DNA of 64,000 bases from Auanema rhodensis (GCA_964057225.1 OZ059895.1:13640001-13704000), one strand, 5' to 3'; positions 10,252-23,207 are shown, numbered from the stretch's first letter. Numbers and translations: made by a program. Notes: a model not told the origin generated them from the letters alone.

Positions 10252-12828
10252 ATGATGATTATCTATGCTATCATATGGCTATTAACAACACTTCAGTTTT
10301 CAATACAAGAGCCACAGAGTCAGAATATAAAATGGGAAAATACAGCGATGCAGGTTTGTACATGAAATATTTATTTGTTTCACCCATATTTCAAGATCGA
10401 GCTTTGTGAGAACGACAATGGACGATTGCATTATCAAGTTTTTCGTAATCAAAATAACAACACGTGCCACAAGAAGTTAGGAAAAGCAAAATACATGAAT
10501 TCTATTAACTCAACAGGGTTAGTAAAATTATGAATTGCTTTTTTTGAGTTAGAGATAGAAAAAAATATGAGAAAGTACACCACATTCGAAAGTAACAGGA
10601 CTAAGAACAATCATTTGTATAATGCTTTTAACAAATTTAGAATTTAGCATATGACTATAACGCAAGTTTAAATAATATGTAGCTTATGACTAAGAGGCGC
10701 ACGCTTGATCCTTTCTTGAATCGATACAGTAATCTCATATATACGTGAACGATGTTTCACGTATTTTCTTTACGATAAAAAAAGCATATTAGTGAATTTC
10801 ATGGCAAATTTGCCAATAAGTAAAATAATATAAAAATAAGTTCATAATATATTTAGATGGGCGTTTTTGGAGGTGGAAATATTCAATGACGATTCACTTG
10901 ATTTTCAAGGATACATCGCTGGTTTTTTGGAAGGTATTGTTTGTTTCTTTGAAGTTACAACTTTTGCATATTAGGAATCATTACAAAAGACTTAATCGAG
11001 CTGCATATCCGAAATACTGTAACCGGTTACTGTGATGGTGCCACTGCTTATTGTCGACGTCTGAACAAATTTCTTCAGAAAAATGTAGAATGGATGCTTG
11101 AGAGCATTAAACATAACCCAGATGACGAATATTGGCAACAGGTTAGTATATGTAGCATGTATCTCACGCAATAACAAATTATAGGTTAGCTTAACTCTTC
11201 ATCAAGTTTTTGGTATGATTGACGGCTATGAAGGGGTTTTGAATCAGCAACTGTCTGCTCAAGATCTTGTGGCCCATCCTATATAGTAGAGCTAAATTTT
11301 TGATTCCTCACTAGTAATGTGTTTTTAGTCTCATCCAGCTAGCTGGTGATTTGGAAGATTTGTCAGAAAAATTTAAAAAACCGGAAAACCCTAATCGTTT
11401 AAGAACTGGTCACGGTAGATGCTCCGCATTAGTGAAAGTATTCAAACATAGTCTTACTTTAAACAAAAACACAATTTCAGATGTTAGCAGATTTTTCGGA
11501 TATATACTTCTCACATGTGACATGGACATCTTATTCAACTTTACTGCGAATGCAAAAGAAATATATTTTTAAATCTAATGATCCTGGTAAAGCGTACAGT
11601 TTCAGTAGTTACCCAGGTATGCATGAGATCGTTATTTCATGAATGATAGTATTTGAGCTTCGGTGACGTCTACTGATGATTTTATTATTACATCTTCAAA
11701 ATTAGCTATATTTGAAACCACAATTGGGAATTACAACAAACATTTATATGAATACACTACTCCAGAAACTGTTCTTACATATATTCGTAGTCAGGCAAGT
11801 TATATAAGAGGGGCAATAATTAAAATTGTGTTAGGTTGCGCATAGAACTGCTTCTTCCGGAATCGAATGGGCTCATGCATTTGCAAAATATAACAGTGGA
11901 ACATATAACAATCAATGGGTTATTCTTGATTATAAAAAATTCAAAAGATATTCACCTAACCAAGAACGACATGGTTTGCTGCATGTATTAGAGCAACTAC
12001 CGTATAGAATATGTACTTGATTATTGCGAATTATTATATTTTTAGTCACCATATAGTTCATGCTGATATGACAGCGCATTTGTACAACTCATCTTATTGG
12101 CCGAGCTATAATTGCCCGTTAGTTGTACTTTGAGCTTCTGTATGCATTGTTCATTCTTCCAGATTTTTCCCTCAGATATTTAAATGGAGTGGTACTCCTG
12201 CTATGGTGGAACGATATGGTGATTGGTATAGGTAAAGAAAAAGGTTATATATATTTTTTAAAAAATAAATGCTTCAGCTACGAAAAAACTCCGAGATCTT
12301 TAATATTTAAAAGAGATCACGTCAAAGTTCGAAATATGAAATCTATGATTAACTTAATGAGGTTTTTTATTATGGTTTTAAAATTACGCCATCCTTGACA
12401 GATCCAATAATTTCACGAAGGATCCTCTTTCTGCATGCGATTGTAATCCACCATATTCGGGAGAAAACGCTATTTCCTGTCGCAGTGAGTTGAACGATCC
12501 AGATGGTGACTATCCTTTCCCTGCATTGGGTTATAGAGATCATGGCGCTACTGATATGAAGGTTTATTTTATATCTGGACTGCTAATTTCATAACAGAAG
12601 GATTATCATTAGGTAACCAACAGCTTCCTTGTGGAAAATTTAGCATTTACTGCTATCTCTGGTCCGACCCATGACCCAACTCCTGTCTTTGATTGGAATA
12701 CAATTTCTATCCGTGATAAAGTACCTCACTACGGACAACCGGATGTCTGGAAGTAAGATAGTTTCGCTTATAGATTTCAAATAGGAATGTATTTCAGTTT
12801 CAAGCCAGTTACATTCAAATGGAAATAA
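10252..12828 (+). CDS. Phospholipase B-like protein (PLBD family)
   Basis: Family role: secreted or lysosomal N-terminal-nucleophile hydrolases related to phospholipase B-like 1/2, activated by self-cleavage before a cysteine. Seen: a signal peptide (MMIIYAIIWLLTTLQFSI). The likely nucleophile region is GHGRCSALVK near 11415-11440, with the Cys at the place of the family's CSALIK motif, followed by FSHVTWTSYSTLLRM. Later family blocks are KAYSFSSYPG, SSGIEWAHAFAKYNSGTYNN, QWVILDYKKF, HADMTAHLY, DPLSACDC, YGENAISCRSELND-like text, YPFPALGYRDHGATDMKV and GPTHDPTPVFDW. It ends WNFKPVTFKWK with TAA at 12826-12828. A dozen or so introns are present. The length after splicing is in the usual 550-600 range. 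The active-site Cys is present, so I expect an active enzyme. Exact substrate is unknown. Confidence 0.88.
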
Positions 12829-13137
12829 CAATTTATATGATCTTTGATGTGCTTTGTACAATTTATCATAATTTTATCTCATTATTGTTTTACTTCGTAA
12901 TTTCAAATAAAATTGCTTTAAATGTCTAAATTGAAACAACTAGGAGAAATATCGATAGCAGTTCGATATAAGGGCTTTTTTCGTTAGCTTTGGTGGCGAG
13001 TCTTATTGATTTCGAAGCTGTGAGCGAGAGGGCGGAGCAGGTCTCATCCTTAACCACTTCTGTTGACCTCACGCAGTACATCGATCTAATCAGTTATATT
13101 CCTTACTATTTAGCGATTTAATCGAGACTTGAATGAA
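12829..13137. other. Intergenic between PLBD-like and CFAP410-like genes
   Basis: It holds the 3' end of the PLBD-like gene (AATAAA near 12907) and a GC-richer patch around 12990-13060 that may be the promoter or 5' UTR of the next gene. No coding sequence recognised. Confidence 0.5.
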
Positions 13138-14501
13138 ATGGTTAAGTTAACGGAATCAACCGTTTACATAAGAACAAAAACATCCGTCGAAGCTGTTAAA
13201 AGATTAAATCTTTGGTAAGTTATCCATTTTGAATATACATATATTTCATTTCTCTCATCTATAACTAATTGAAATCTGATTTGGATGATATTTTAGGGGT
13301 TGTGACATTGATGATATTTCGATTTGTTCTCGCATGGTTTCTTTAGAAGTATTATCACTTAGGTTGTCTTTATTATAAACTACATTTTCTTCTCATCCAT
13401 GGTTTTCAGTGTTAATAGGGTTGAATCATTGGAGCCATTGAAATATTGTAGCAAGCTTACTGAGCTTTATCTGAGAAAAAATAATATTAATTCCTTATCA
13501 GAACTAGATTATCTAAAGGTTTGTAATCGGCATAACCATCAGTGACATCAACGTTTAAGAATCTGCAAAATTTGCGGGTCTTATGGATGGATGAAAATCC
13601 ATGTGCCCAAATCCATGGATATAGAAATAAGGTTCTTAAGTTACTGCCACAGCTAACAAAATTAGATGATAAAGGTATATACAGTGTTTTATTTTTAATT
13701 CATAACCATTTGCAGCAATTCATTCACACGAAGATTCAGAAAATAGTAAATATGACAATAGTGCAAGTGACAACAATTCCTCGGAAAATGAGCAAACGCA
13801 GAATTTGCAACCCAACTATATTTCATCTTCCTGTTCACAATCTATTTCTGCCAGAAATGAGATATCAACAACAAAATCTCTATATGGTATTATTTGAGAA
13901 AATGTATATTATCATTTAGTATGTTCAGGTGGAGCCATAGTTGATACAGTAATGCAACCGCAATTAGTTCACTACGGCGATAATACTTCGGATGATGATC
14001 GATTTTCAACACGAGAATTACTTCAGTCTAAAATGTCTTCAAGAACTAATCTTATGACACAGTCTGTGTATGGCGCACTCCCTGAGGATGATTGGGGAGA
14101 CTTCAAGTTGGTCTTAGTTTATTCCTACCAAGGATTGAATGCTCATACATTAAAAATTTCAGTGTTGAAGACGATTTGATGCCTTTAACAATTGATTCCC
14201 TGACTCCCCGAATGTGCGCTAGCATGCACGAATCCTTGGATCGTAGCTGTTATCGTTCTCAAACAAATTCTTATGGTCGTAGTGTCAGCGTGCCAAGGCG
14301 TCGAATCCAATCTCGAAATCTTTCTACAAGTCCTGCTCGTGTAAAATAGTTAAAGTTTTTTCAATCAAATATTAAGATTTTTAGGAGCAACGATTATCTA
14401 AAATAATGTCAGCTGTCTCAGTTTTGTTAGATGAGTTAGATCAAGATGGTCTTCGTGCTGTAGTATGTGAAGCACAAAGTCGGATGAAAAAACAGAAATA
14501 A
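13138..14501 (+). CDS. CFAP410: CFAP410/C21orf2-like leucine-rich repeat protein
   Basis: CFAP410 is a ciliary base and basal body protein with an N-terminal leucine-rich repeat domain; it partners NEK1 in vertebrates. Seen: start MVKLTESTVYIRTK, then LRR units VKRLNLWGCDIDDISIC, SLEVLSLSVNRVESLEPLK, CSKLTELYLRKNNINSLSE and LRVLWMDENPCA, with the LRR cap HGYRNKVLKLLPQLTKLD. A low-complexity Ser/Asn-rich middle follows, then a C-terminal helix (VSVLLDELDQDGLRAVV) that matches the conserved CFAP410 C-terminal domain. Stop TAA at 14499-14501. About seven short introns; about 320 residues, longer than the human protein because of the linker. In a nematode, cilia are restricted to sensory neurons, so expression there is expected (inference). 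Confidence 0.85.
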
Positions 14502-15212
14502 CCTATTTTTCTAGGATTAATCTTATACTAACGGCCCCTATTCTTGATTGGTTTTTATGTTTTGATTAAAGCTACTTTTAACAATTTGATCGGTTTAACT
14601 ATTTTCAATATATGTAAATCAAATATACTATAATAAATGTTTTAATTATTTTAATTTTATAATGCAGTTGATCACATAAATTACAGTCAAAGTCACAAAT
14701 TTAAATTATACGTTTATAAAAAAAAACAATATATTCAAGGTTATTTACCTCTCTGGCTCCGCCTACATTCTCAATCATTGAGCACTCTGTATTGCTAAAC
14801 TTGTTTGATGTCAAGTTGGTGTCGTCAGTATTAGAAGTCTTGTTTTGCAGACCATCTTCCATTAGTTGTCAGAGCTATGACATATAACTTGCGAGTAATA
14901 ATTCTGTTTCTTATAGTGAGTTTTTTTCTACTCTTCAAGCATAATATTTGAATTATATATATTATATATTTAACTAATTTTTTCTATTTTAAAAATGCTC
15001 ACCTTTTCTTTCATTTTTTAAATCCAAGTTAAATACATTTCTTTATACTATTAAGATGTTCTTCTACCTGAAAGAGTTAGGAAAATGATCATTATTGATA
15101 AAGTTAAGATGATATGGAGAGTGTAGAGGACATCGTGATATATATAATCCTCAAAAATAAACATATTACTATGTATTCATATTATTCAACGTTTAAAATG
15201 ATCACAAAATAG
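14502..15212. other. Intergenic with one possible minus-strand exon
   Basis: It holds the 3' end of the CFAP410-like gene and the upstream part of the ZP gene. The only coding-like element is a 38-codon minus-strand stretch at 14749-14862, listed separately. The rest is AT-rich with no recognised feature. Confidence 0.4.
14749..14862 (-). CDS. Possible first exon of an unknown minus-strand gene
   Basis: An ATG (14862-14860) opens 38 codons (MEDGLQNKTSNTDDTNLT..), rich in Asn, Thr and Ser, followed by a donor-like GTAAATAA at 14748-14741. Without splicing the frame continues for about 16 codons only. I found no convincing next exon before the CFAP410-like 3' end, and the peptide matches nothing I know. 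It may be a chance ORF. Confidence 0.2.
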
Positions 15213-17308
15213 ATTTTTCTGGAGCTCATCCAAAATGTATTTTTCCTAATCCTGTACGCTCAGCAAGTACGGTATGTCCTTGGCATTTAAGAGCAGATTA
15301 ATATCTATAATTCGCAATAGCGTCCTTCTTCGTTAGGATAACCTTTGGCTCTTACATCCAAAGCTATAAACTCAAAAAATAGTTTATATTTCATTAGACA
15401 ACAAAGTAATTGCAAGCAACATAATTTTCCTTAAATAAAAACAACATTTCGAGTAGCAAGAGATTTTCAAATATTTTCAACCTTTAGATAAAACTTTTTA
15501 ATTTTTCAGATAAGATATGGATCCTCCAAAATTCTAGATAATCGTTTAATAGGTTTGATTCAATAATTGTGTTTCAAAATTAACAAAAAAGGTTTAGAAA
15601 ACCCTAAAGTTACCTGTGGCCCTAACGATCTTACTATTGAAGCTCATAGTGAGGATATTTTTGAAGGACAGGTAAACATCTGATTTATTTTTCAATACAT
15701 TCTTATTTATTAGGTTTATATTAAAAATCATAGACGATCATCTTCGGATTGTTATGCCACTTACTCGAAAGCAAACTATTCCAATACTCCCAAACTATCT
15801 CTACCTCTTAGTAGAATTTCAGCATGCGGTCTAGAAATGCAAAGAGATGTTAATATTGGAATAATATTAATCTTTTGAACATTCTGTTTTAGACAAGCTC
15901 TAAACGTTTACAGCTTTCTGCAGTTATTGTTTTTGCTTTCCATCCTTCGTTCATAACAGCAGGTGACCGAGCCTTTGCTGTTCAATGCTTGTTTCATCAA
16001 GGAGATTACCCTGTTTTTACCGCTTTCAATCTTACTGAGTAAATCAATTTTAATTCAATTAGATTGTAGAATCAATGATGTTTAAGGAATTTCCACTCAA
16101 TTCCAGTACAGGGATATGCTGAATATCCTACAGTTGAACTCAGTATTGTTAAAGGAAAAATGGCAGATTCTGTAAATGGTGAGTGGCTTCTTTAGTATCC
16201 ATAAAAATAATTTTTTGCTAGATTCTCCCACAGACATATCGATTGGTCAACCATTAATGTTGGTGTGGCATCTAACAAATGAATCAAGTAAGCAAATTAA
16301 CACTATTTCTATGAAAACTTATTTTTTTTAAAAGTTGGGAGTGAGTTTTAAAAAAATACTATTGTAATATTTCTGACCTTGGCGCATAGTCTTGTATAAA
16401 TAAAAGGAATGGCTAACAAGAAAGTTTTTGGAGTTTTTTATACATTTCCTTTTGTTTGCCAATATATAACTGCCTTGAACTCGATGTGTTAGACTTCTTC
16501 CATGCAATTAGTTGGAAGGAAACTTCCCGATATGTACATCCAATCTTATAATTTTCCAGTGGTGTATGGTATTCGGGTATTGTACTGTACAGCGCAGTCC
16601 AAATCTGGACTAAGTATGCAAATTTTAAACAACGATTGCTCTCAAGATTATGGTCTAGTATCTGATGTGCGGTTAGTTTTCCCATTAAAATATATATTTA
16701 TTAAATTTCATTTGCAGTTACTCCGATGAACACAATCGAGCTTTTGCGGATGTCACTGCTTTCAAATTCCCAGACCAAGCAGAACTAAAAATCCGATGCC
16801 ACACAAAGCTGTGCATAAAAAAGTAATTTTATTTATTGTTTATATACAGACTTATTAAATGAATTTAGATTCGATCATTTACAATTAGGTGGAGCTAATC
16901 AACAAGATTTATGCCAAAAAGCAGTGGTATGGTTTGAACTTTCGTTTTTTAAAGTTTAATATATATTAGACATGTGACGATAAAACCTCAAAAAGTAAAA
17001 GAAGCACACCGTGGCATTTGGATGATTCAACCATAGTCGTAGAAGGACAAGCGAGAAATTTGGATAAAAAGCATTACTTAAGTGCAAAATTAGATTTCAA
17101 TCAATGTGAATATTAATATTATTTCATCAATAATTTCATCTTTTTTCCAGTTTCTGAATCTGAAGACTGGACTGCTCATACCACATGCCTTGATTACTCA
17201 ATCTCAGCTTTGATATCAGGAATATCACTCTCTTTATATATTACAACAACAGTCGTCGTTTTCATATTTATTTGTGGAAAAATTAAATTAACCAAGTTTT
17301 ACTTATAA
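15213..17308 (+). CDS. ZP-domain (cuticlin-like) single-pass membrane protein
   Basis: Family role: cuticlin-type zona pellucida proteins polymerise into extracellular matrix such as nematode cuticle. Seen: a hydrophobic leader-like segment (NVFFLILYAQQV) in the first exon I can place; its start codon is unresolved and the coordinate is approximate. ZP-N follows with KVTCGPNDLTIEAH, FEGQVYIKNH, CGLEMQRD, and VIVFAFHPSFITAGDRAFAV followed by QCLF. ZP-C has VLYCTAQSKSG, NNDCSQDYGLVSDV, ADVTAFKFPDQAELKIRC and HTKLC. Then come a polar stretch with a KSKRST basic site, a possible furin-type cleavage site, and a C-terminal membrane helix (ISALISGISLSLYITTTVVV). Stop TAA at 17306-17308. The order ZP-N, ZP-C, basic site, TM is the classic layout. 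Introns are numerous and borders around 16290-16570 are uncertain. Confidence 0.82.
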
Positions 17309-17535
17309 TTGTGTTTTTCGTAAAAATGTTAACGGGTACTTTAAATTGAATAAACTTCGTCTTACTTTGCTTCAAAATTACAACTCTTTACAAGCCTTAA
17401 CAATCTCCATGGAAACTGATATCATTTCTTTGTTGGCTTCAAATTCCATATAATCGATTCCTCACATTTTGATGGAATAGTCCTAAATACTCCAATTTTA
17501 TTTAGCATTCAAGAAAACATCTGTTTTGAAGAGGA
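17309..17535. other. Intergenic between ZP and anoctamin genes
   Basis: Short AT-rich spacer of about 230 bp holding the ZP gene 3' end and the anoctamin promoter or 5' UTR. Nothing else is seen. Confidence 0.5.
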
Positions 17536-20500
17536 ATGGATGGTTCCACTCTACGATCAACGAAACAATTGGATTATCCTTATTTTCCATTTCGAATTCC
17601 GGTAGATTATGTTCTTGTATCTCGAATTGATAATTTAAGTAAACAGACGCTTAGAACATCATTTGAAAAAGTATTCAAAGAATGTATATATATGTAATGA
17701 AAATTTTTATTTTTTAGAGTTGTAAAAAAGAAGGACTTATTGTAAATCATGAGGTTACCGGAAAAATCTGTTTTACCCTCATTAGTGCACCTTTTCATAG
17801 ATTATGTAGAGAAAGTGAGAAAAGTCAGCTCTCATTTGCTTTAAAAGATGTATAACTCATAGGAATAATCCAAAGTTTTGTTTTTCCTTTTAGTGTGCCT
17901 TCAAACCTCAACGTCCCGCTTACTGTTCTTCTTTGTACAAACTGTTATTTGGGGATGAAACAGGTAATTTTACTATTAAATACACACTATAGTAAACTTT
18001 TTGTAGAATATTGTATTAGTATGCCGTTTCAACGTAAATTTTCTCATTTATTCCATAACTATACCAATGAGAAGCTTTTTTTTAATTCTGCCGACCGAGC
18101 TAAGCTTGTCCATCAGGTGAGCTGAAAACAATTTATGTTTTAGAAAAAACGTTATGATGTAGATACTAACCCGAATTGACATTAATCAATTCATAGAAGA
18201 GAAAAAGACAGAAAACAAACATTCTTCTTCCAGCATTGAAGAAGTTAAAGAAATAGGTATATATAAAACACGTTTCAATTTATTAAATTATAATTTTGAA
18301 CTCTCTAAATATTATTTTTAAAAATGAAATTTAGACGAAACTTTAAAACAGAGAGGATTGGAACATCTTCTCTTGGAAGATGTATATGAAGAAGCGTTTA
18401 TTCTTCACGAACCAAGCGAGGTATTTATTTTGACTTTTTAAAAATATTTTAAACTATTTTAGGTTGAACCTTACTTCAAACGTTTGAAAGAAGACTCTGT
18501 GTTGAGTTTCCTAGAAGCAATAAGCGAAATAGACGACGATCCACGAAAACAAATCAGTGACACTTGGTCAAAGTATTTTAATTTACTTGTTTTCTTCTAT
18601 TATTTCATTTTCAGGTTCTACAAGCCTCAACCGTTAGATAAGATCCGAGATTATTTTGGTGAAGAAATAGCATTTTACTTTGCCTGGCATGGAACATTTA
18701 TAACTTTGTTATGGCCAGCAGTAGTACTTGGTTTAATTGCGGTTACATATGGAATGATTAAAAAGTAAATTTTAAACATGTTCTTGTGAAATATTATTTG
18801 GTTTACAGTATAAAAGAAGAACCTTTAATTATTGCTAATTGTACCAGTACAAAGTATCTAGATGTTAACAGTATGATAACCTGCCCACAATATGACAGGT
18901 ACAAAATCATATTTAATATTTAATTCTTGCGTTTCAGCAGTCAACGATTATTTTCAAAAATCTGGAGATGGTTTATGATGTCTTTTGATAATGAGTTCAA
19001 TGCTTTTTATGCAGCTTTTGTTTCAATTTGGGGTTGTTTTCTACTATATTTCTTACCTAATAGTCTCCTTTTAGGTTCTTTTTTCTATCAAATTTGGAAA
19101 AGAAATAATTCAGTTTTATCTTTTCGGTGGAATACCGAAGACTTTCAAAATTATGAGTCAGATAGACCTGAATATGTTGGACATGTATTAAGAGAAGTAA
19201 AATATTTTTTTTAAAATGTCGTTATTTATATATTTTTGAGGATGTAATAACAAGAGAATCTGAATGGATAACGCCAACAATAATAATTTTTTTTAAAGTA
19301 AGGAAAATAAAAATAAAACGAAAGATTCATTAAATACTAATTTCAGATGATTATATCATATATAGTTGTTGGACTATGCATGTTGATTGTTGTTATTAGC
19401 GTTTTTTGTGTTATAGTTTTCAAAATGTGGGCTATACATACATTTGGCTGCGACCGATCAGTACGAACTTATTTTTATTAAGAAATTTAATGATTTATTA
19501 TTCAAATAATTCTTAGTATTTTAGTTTACTTGGCAATGCAGTATTGTAACAACAATTATTCCTTCCGTATTAAATACAAGCTCGACAATGCTTCTAAGTT
19601 GGGTTTATGGTCAAGTTGTTATAATGCTAAATGACTGGGGTAACATCTGAATTTATGTTTAATAACTTTGAAATTTTTTTAGAAAATCATAGAACCAATT
19701 CTGAGCATCATAACGCGTTAATTATCAAAATATTTGCATTTCAAATGATTAATAATTATACTTCTTTATTTTACATAGCGTTTATTAGGCCTGAGAGTAA
19801 TTTAAGTTTTAAAGCTGAGAAAATGGTTTAGTAATGGAAATACGTTTTCAGGGATTTCAAAGCAATGGTCTATTCGGGTTAGGAACTCACTATAAGGATA
19901 CTTGCTTGGAAACTACATGCTCTATGTCCTTAGCTGTGCAATTAATAACAAATTTACTTCTGAAACCTGTACCAAAATTCATCCAGGATATCATTATTCC
20001 GTATGATAGTACATTCAATACAAATATTATCTTATCTATATCTTTTTCAGATTTATAGTTTTGCTTTATAAAAAAGCCAAGATGAAGCAAACGAAAGTTT
20101 CTGATAACGTACCTCAGACTGATGAAACGAATGTTTTATCAAGAGAATGGGTGAAACCTGACGCCGGTCAATTTACCTTATGGGAATTTAATGAAAAGAT
20201 AATTTTATTAGGAACAACTATGGTATTTGAAAGAACTTATCACAAATATTTTTACTTGTTTTAGATGTTTGCTGCGCTTTTTCCCTTGGCTCCTTTGATA
20301 TCTTTAGTAATAGGAATTGTAGATTTACGAATTGACGCTCATAGGTTACTCTGGTTTAATCGACGACCTATTCCTCAGTTTGCAAACGGTATTGTTTTCA
20401 ACAAAAATTCGTCACATATATATCATATAATCAATGAAAATACGGGGGTAACTCCGTTCCGTTACACCCGGGAATTTAGAGAACCAAATGTTGTAAATAA

Positions 20501-21270
20501 TTTGTTCTAAAGTTAATGATTTTTTCATGGTTCAGTTTGGAAAGACCCAGTTTTTTCTTAATTGTGGTTCTCTTACCCCCCTAAGAGTAAAAGTTTATAT
20601 CCGATCAATTTACGGATATTTGGATCAACTCATGCTTTTAGCTTAAAAAACTTCATAAGTGAAATTTACTTTAATCTGATATATAATTACATATATAGTA
20701 TATATATATATATATATATATACATTTTACATTATGAACAGGAATTGGGATATGGCTACCAATCTTGTCCTTCTTACAATATGCAGCAGTGTTAACAAAC
20801 GCTTTTATAGGTGTCTTTTCAAAATAATATTTTTTATATAAATATATATTACAGTTGCATTTACTTCTGATTTCTGTATAAATTTTTATAGTCAAGAGAA
20901 ATGTACTATCAAGGATCGTTTGGTTATAGTAATTGTTTTTCAAGTATGCATGGAATAGTCACCGTGATTATTTTACTATTTCAGAATATGGTATTTATAC
21001 TAAAATACGTAATGCAAAGCTTAATTCCAGATGTTCCTAGTTATATCAAAGTCATTAAACGAAAGGTATTTTCAATCTTATGTAGCAATACATACATGTA
21101 CACATGCGCTTTAGAGGAGATGCATTCTATATCATGTAATTGAAAAAGGAGATTTGCCACATAAGCTGAAACAACGGTTGGCATATAGCATGTTTATTTT
21201 TCCTAATGTACTAGAATTATCAGTAAACGTGCTAGAAAAGCAAAAATTGCTTGGATTGCATCTCGAGTAA
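17536..21270 (+). CDS. Anoctamin (TMEM16) family membrane protein, full-length copy
   Basis: Anoctamins are ten-helix dimeric membrane proteins acting as calcium-activated chloride channels or lipid scramblases. Seen: start MDGSTLRSTKQLDYPYF at 17536; an N-terminal cytoplasmic region (AYCSSLYKLLFGDETE.. FSHLFHNYTNEKLFFNSADRAK); the family hallmark FYKPQPLDKIRDYFGEEIAFYFAW near 18615; TM1 (TLLWPAVVLGLIAVTYGMI), TM2, the loop SVLSFRWNTEDFQNYESDRPEY, and TM3-5. Next is INNYTSLFYIAFIRPES, the helix NEKIILLGTTMMFAALFPLAPL, and IVDLRIDAHRLLWFNRRPIPQ, in which acidic residues match calcium-site positions of the family (a Glu is Asp here). The last exons end LLGLHLE with TAA at 21268-21270. From 19437 on, the gene lies inside repeat unit A, which recurs twice downstream. 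This copy is the only one joined to the 5' exons. Confidence 0.87.
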
Positions 21271-21398
21271 AAGGAACAGCTACAACATCTTTATGATCAA
21301 TGTTTTAACCCCTAAAAATAAAGCTCAGGTTAGAACTAAAAGAATTTTACAAATATCGAAAATATATTTTACATTGAATTATTTTGTTACAGATTTTC
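19437..21398. repeat. Tandem array unit A, copy 1 (1962 bp)
   Basis: It begins inside the anoctamin exon coding MWAIHTFGCDRS (at the CAT of His) and ends at ..GTTACAGATTTTC. Copies lie at 25193-28670 (interrupted) and 32465-34426. The left flank (anoctamin 5' exons) is native. It contains a (TA)n tract at 20699-20722, repeated in the other copies. I saw no base difference between copies where I compared them. Confidence 0.95.
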
Positions 21399-21995
21399 AG
21401 TAGTATACAAAAAGTTGACGCTGGCGCACCTGTTTGCCCAAATGCGATTTTTGCAGATTTTCAACATTTTTTCATCACTATTTTAATGCACAAAATCCAT
21501 AACCCATAACCGATTACAACAACTCGGAGATCAGTTAATTTATTCAATTCATAAGTCTTAATACTTCGAAAATGTGTCATTTTAAACAATTTTCAATAAT
21601 GGTAAAAAGGTCGAAATGTGCTACCATAAAAATGTGGCCGAAATGGATGGTCGAAATATTGCGCTAACAATTTTGAATAAAAATTGTTCCCGTATGATCC
21701 TTGACTCAATGTGAGATATTCTAAAATTACAACGTTAATCAAAACATTAAAGAATTTAAGCAAATTTATTCTCGAAGAGTATTCCAAACATAAACCATCA
21801 ATAATCAAATCATCATCATCATATCACAACAGATTCCTAGGACACAAAAAATCGCACTCAATGTCTAAGTCACCCAAATACTCAATATACAAAATGAGCA
21901 CAAAATTTTTTATCATAAAGCCAATTTTAAACATAATTCAGCTCTTGCAAACACTAAAGTTTTAACGCAGAGTTCATCCATTCCAAGTGGTGCGA

Positions 21996-23207
21996 TCATT
22001 CATTCCAATCGACATCTTCTTCCGGCGGTAAAAATTCCTAAAGTCATTGATTAATTCAATGATGTTGCATTAAGTAAAGCTTACCACAATATTCGCATGA
22101 ATGTTTGTGATCGGAATAATTCTACATCGTCCACCCGATGCCGGAGATGCCGGTCGACCATTATTGTCCGTTGTATGATGAACCTTTTCAGTCTCAACCT
22201 TCATCCCAATCAACCTTCCATCATCGCTCCAACAACTTCCACCGCTGTCGCCTTTAAAAGAGCCACTCGAGCCCAGAAAACGCAGCTTTGATGTCATATC
22301 ACTAGAAATAATTCCCGCGGAGAATGAGATGTGTGAAGTTCTTCCATGCATAACCGAATAGCCCATCTGAAATCATTTTCAGTGTAGATAATAATCAAAA
22401 TTCATAAGTTGTAAGTGAAATACTTAATTAAACTTACCAAAACGTATTTCATTCCTCTCTTCGGCTCAACTGCTTCCATAATCAAATCTCTATCGCAGAG
22501 TTCGGCAGATTTAGATTGAAGCACAATTAGATCGAGAGCGTCATTAACCAGTACTACGCAAGTATCAACAACAACTTGCAGGTTTTGATATGACAAAAGT
22601 TTAATAGAATCGCCTTTTACAAAACTCTTGTTTTCTCCATGACGGTAAGTAATTGCCAAATTTTTCGTCACTGGGATAGCCGATCTCTTCATATTGTCTC
22701 CTTTCGTGTAATACCAAGCATATTGGCATATTCGAGAAACCACATCTCCATCCACAGGTAGCGGTTCCAACTCTGGATCAATCCTTTGTCGCTTTCTAGA
22801 TGTAGATTCTAAAACAAAAATTAAATATGCTCAATGAATATCAAACCCTCAACGTCAGCAGGAGTTGATGGTCTTGAAGGAGTTTTATCCGATTCCACAC
22901 TGAACTTCATATTTGGAAAGTCCTCCGGTAGTATAAACGCCGAACCATTTTCATTCATTCTAAATTAATTGAAATACAATCAGAATCAATTAAACTTGAA
23001 TTAAATCTGATAAAACGTTTTTATAATCAGAAATAATATGACTTACTGGCAAAATATATGATCGTCATCTAATCGATAAGACAGCGAAATAACCTCCTCA
23101 TCACCAAGCAAGAAGGCGGATTTGATTGAGCTCTTGTTAATCGTATTACCCGTCAAAGAAAATCTCACGTCCTTGGCGAACATCTTAATTTTGATTATTT
23201 TCACCAT
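21996..23207 (-). CDS. Trypsin-fold serine protease (FAM111-like layout), in unit B copy 1
   Basis: Not assigned to a named gene. Seen: a candidate start ATG at 23207-23205 (MVKIIKIKMFAKDVRFSL); the open frame continues upstream to an acceptor-like TTTTCAG at about 23252, so another 5' exon is possible. An N-terminal region of about 100 residues is followed by a linker (DKTPSRPSTPADVE) and a protease domain. Candidate catalytic residues in order are His in NLAITYRHG, Asp in NDALDLIVLQ and Ser in FKGDSGGSCWSDDGRLIGM, a complete triad with the GDSGG signature. The C-terminus is spliced: NIHANIV joins EFLPPEEDVDWNE, stop TGA at 21998-21996. About 330 residues. The domain order (non-catalytic N-part plus C-terminal trypsin-like domain, no signal peptide) recalls the FAM111 type of intracellular protease; that comparison is inference. 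It lies inside a TIR-bounded unit, so it may be transposon cargo. Confidence 0.62.

Noticed and set aside
22097-22291. Plus-strand frame opposite the protease (and its copy at 29369)
   Set aside because: Shadow of the minus-strand protease exon, which has catalytic motifs and splice sites.
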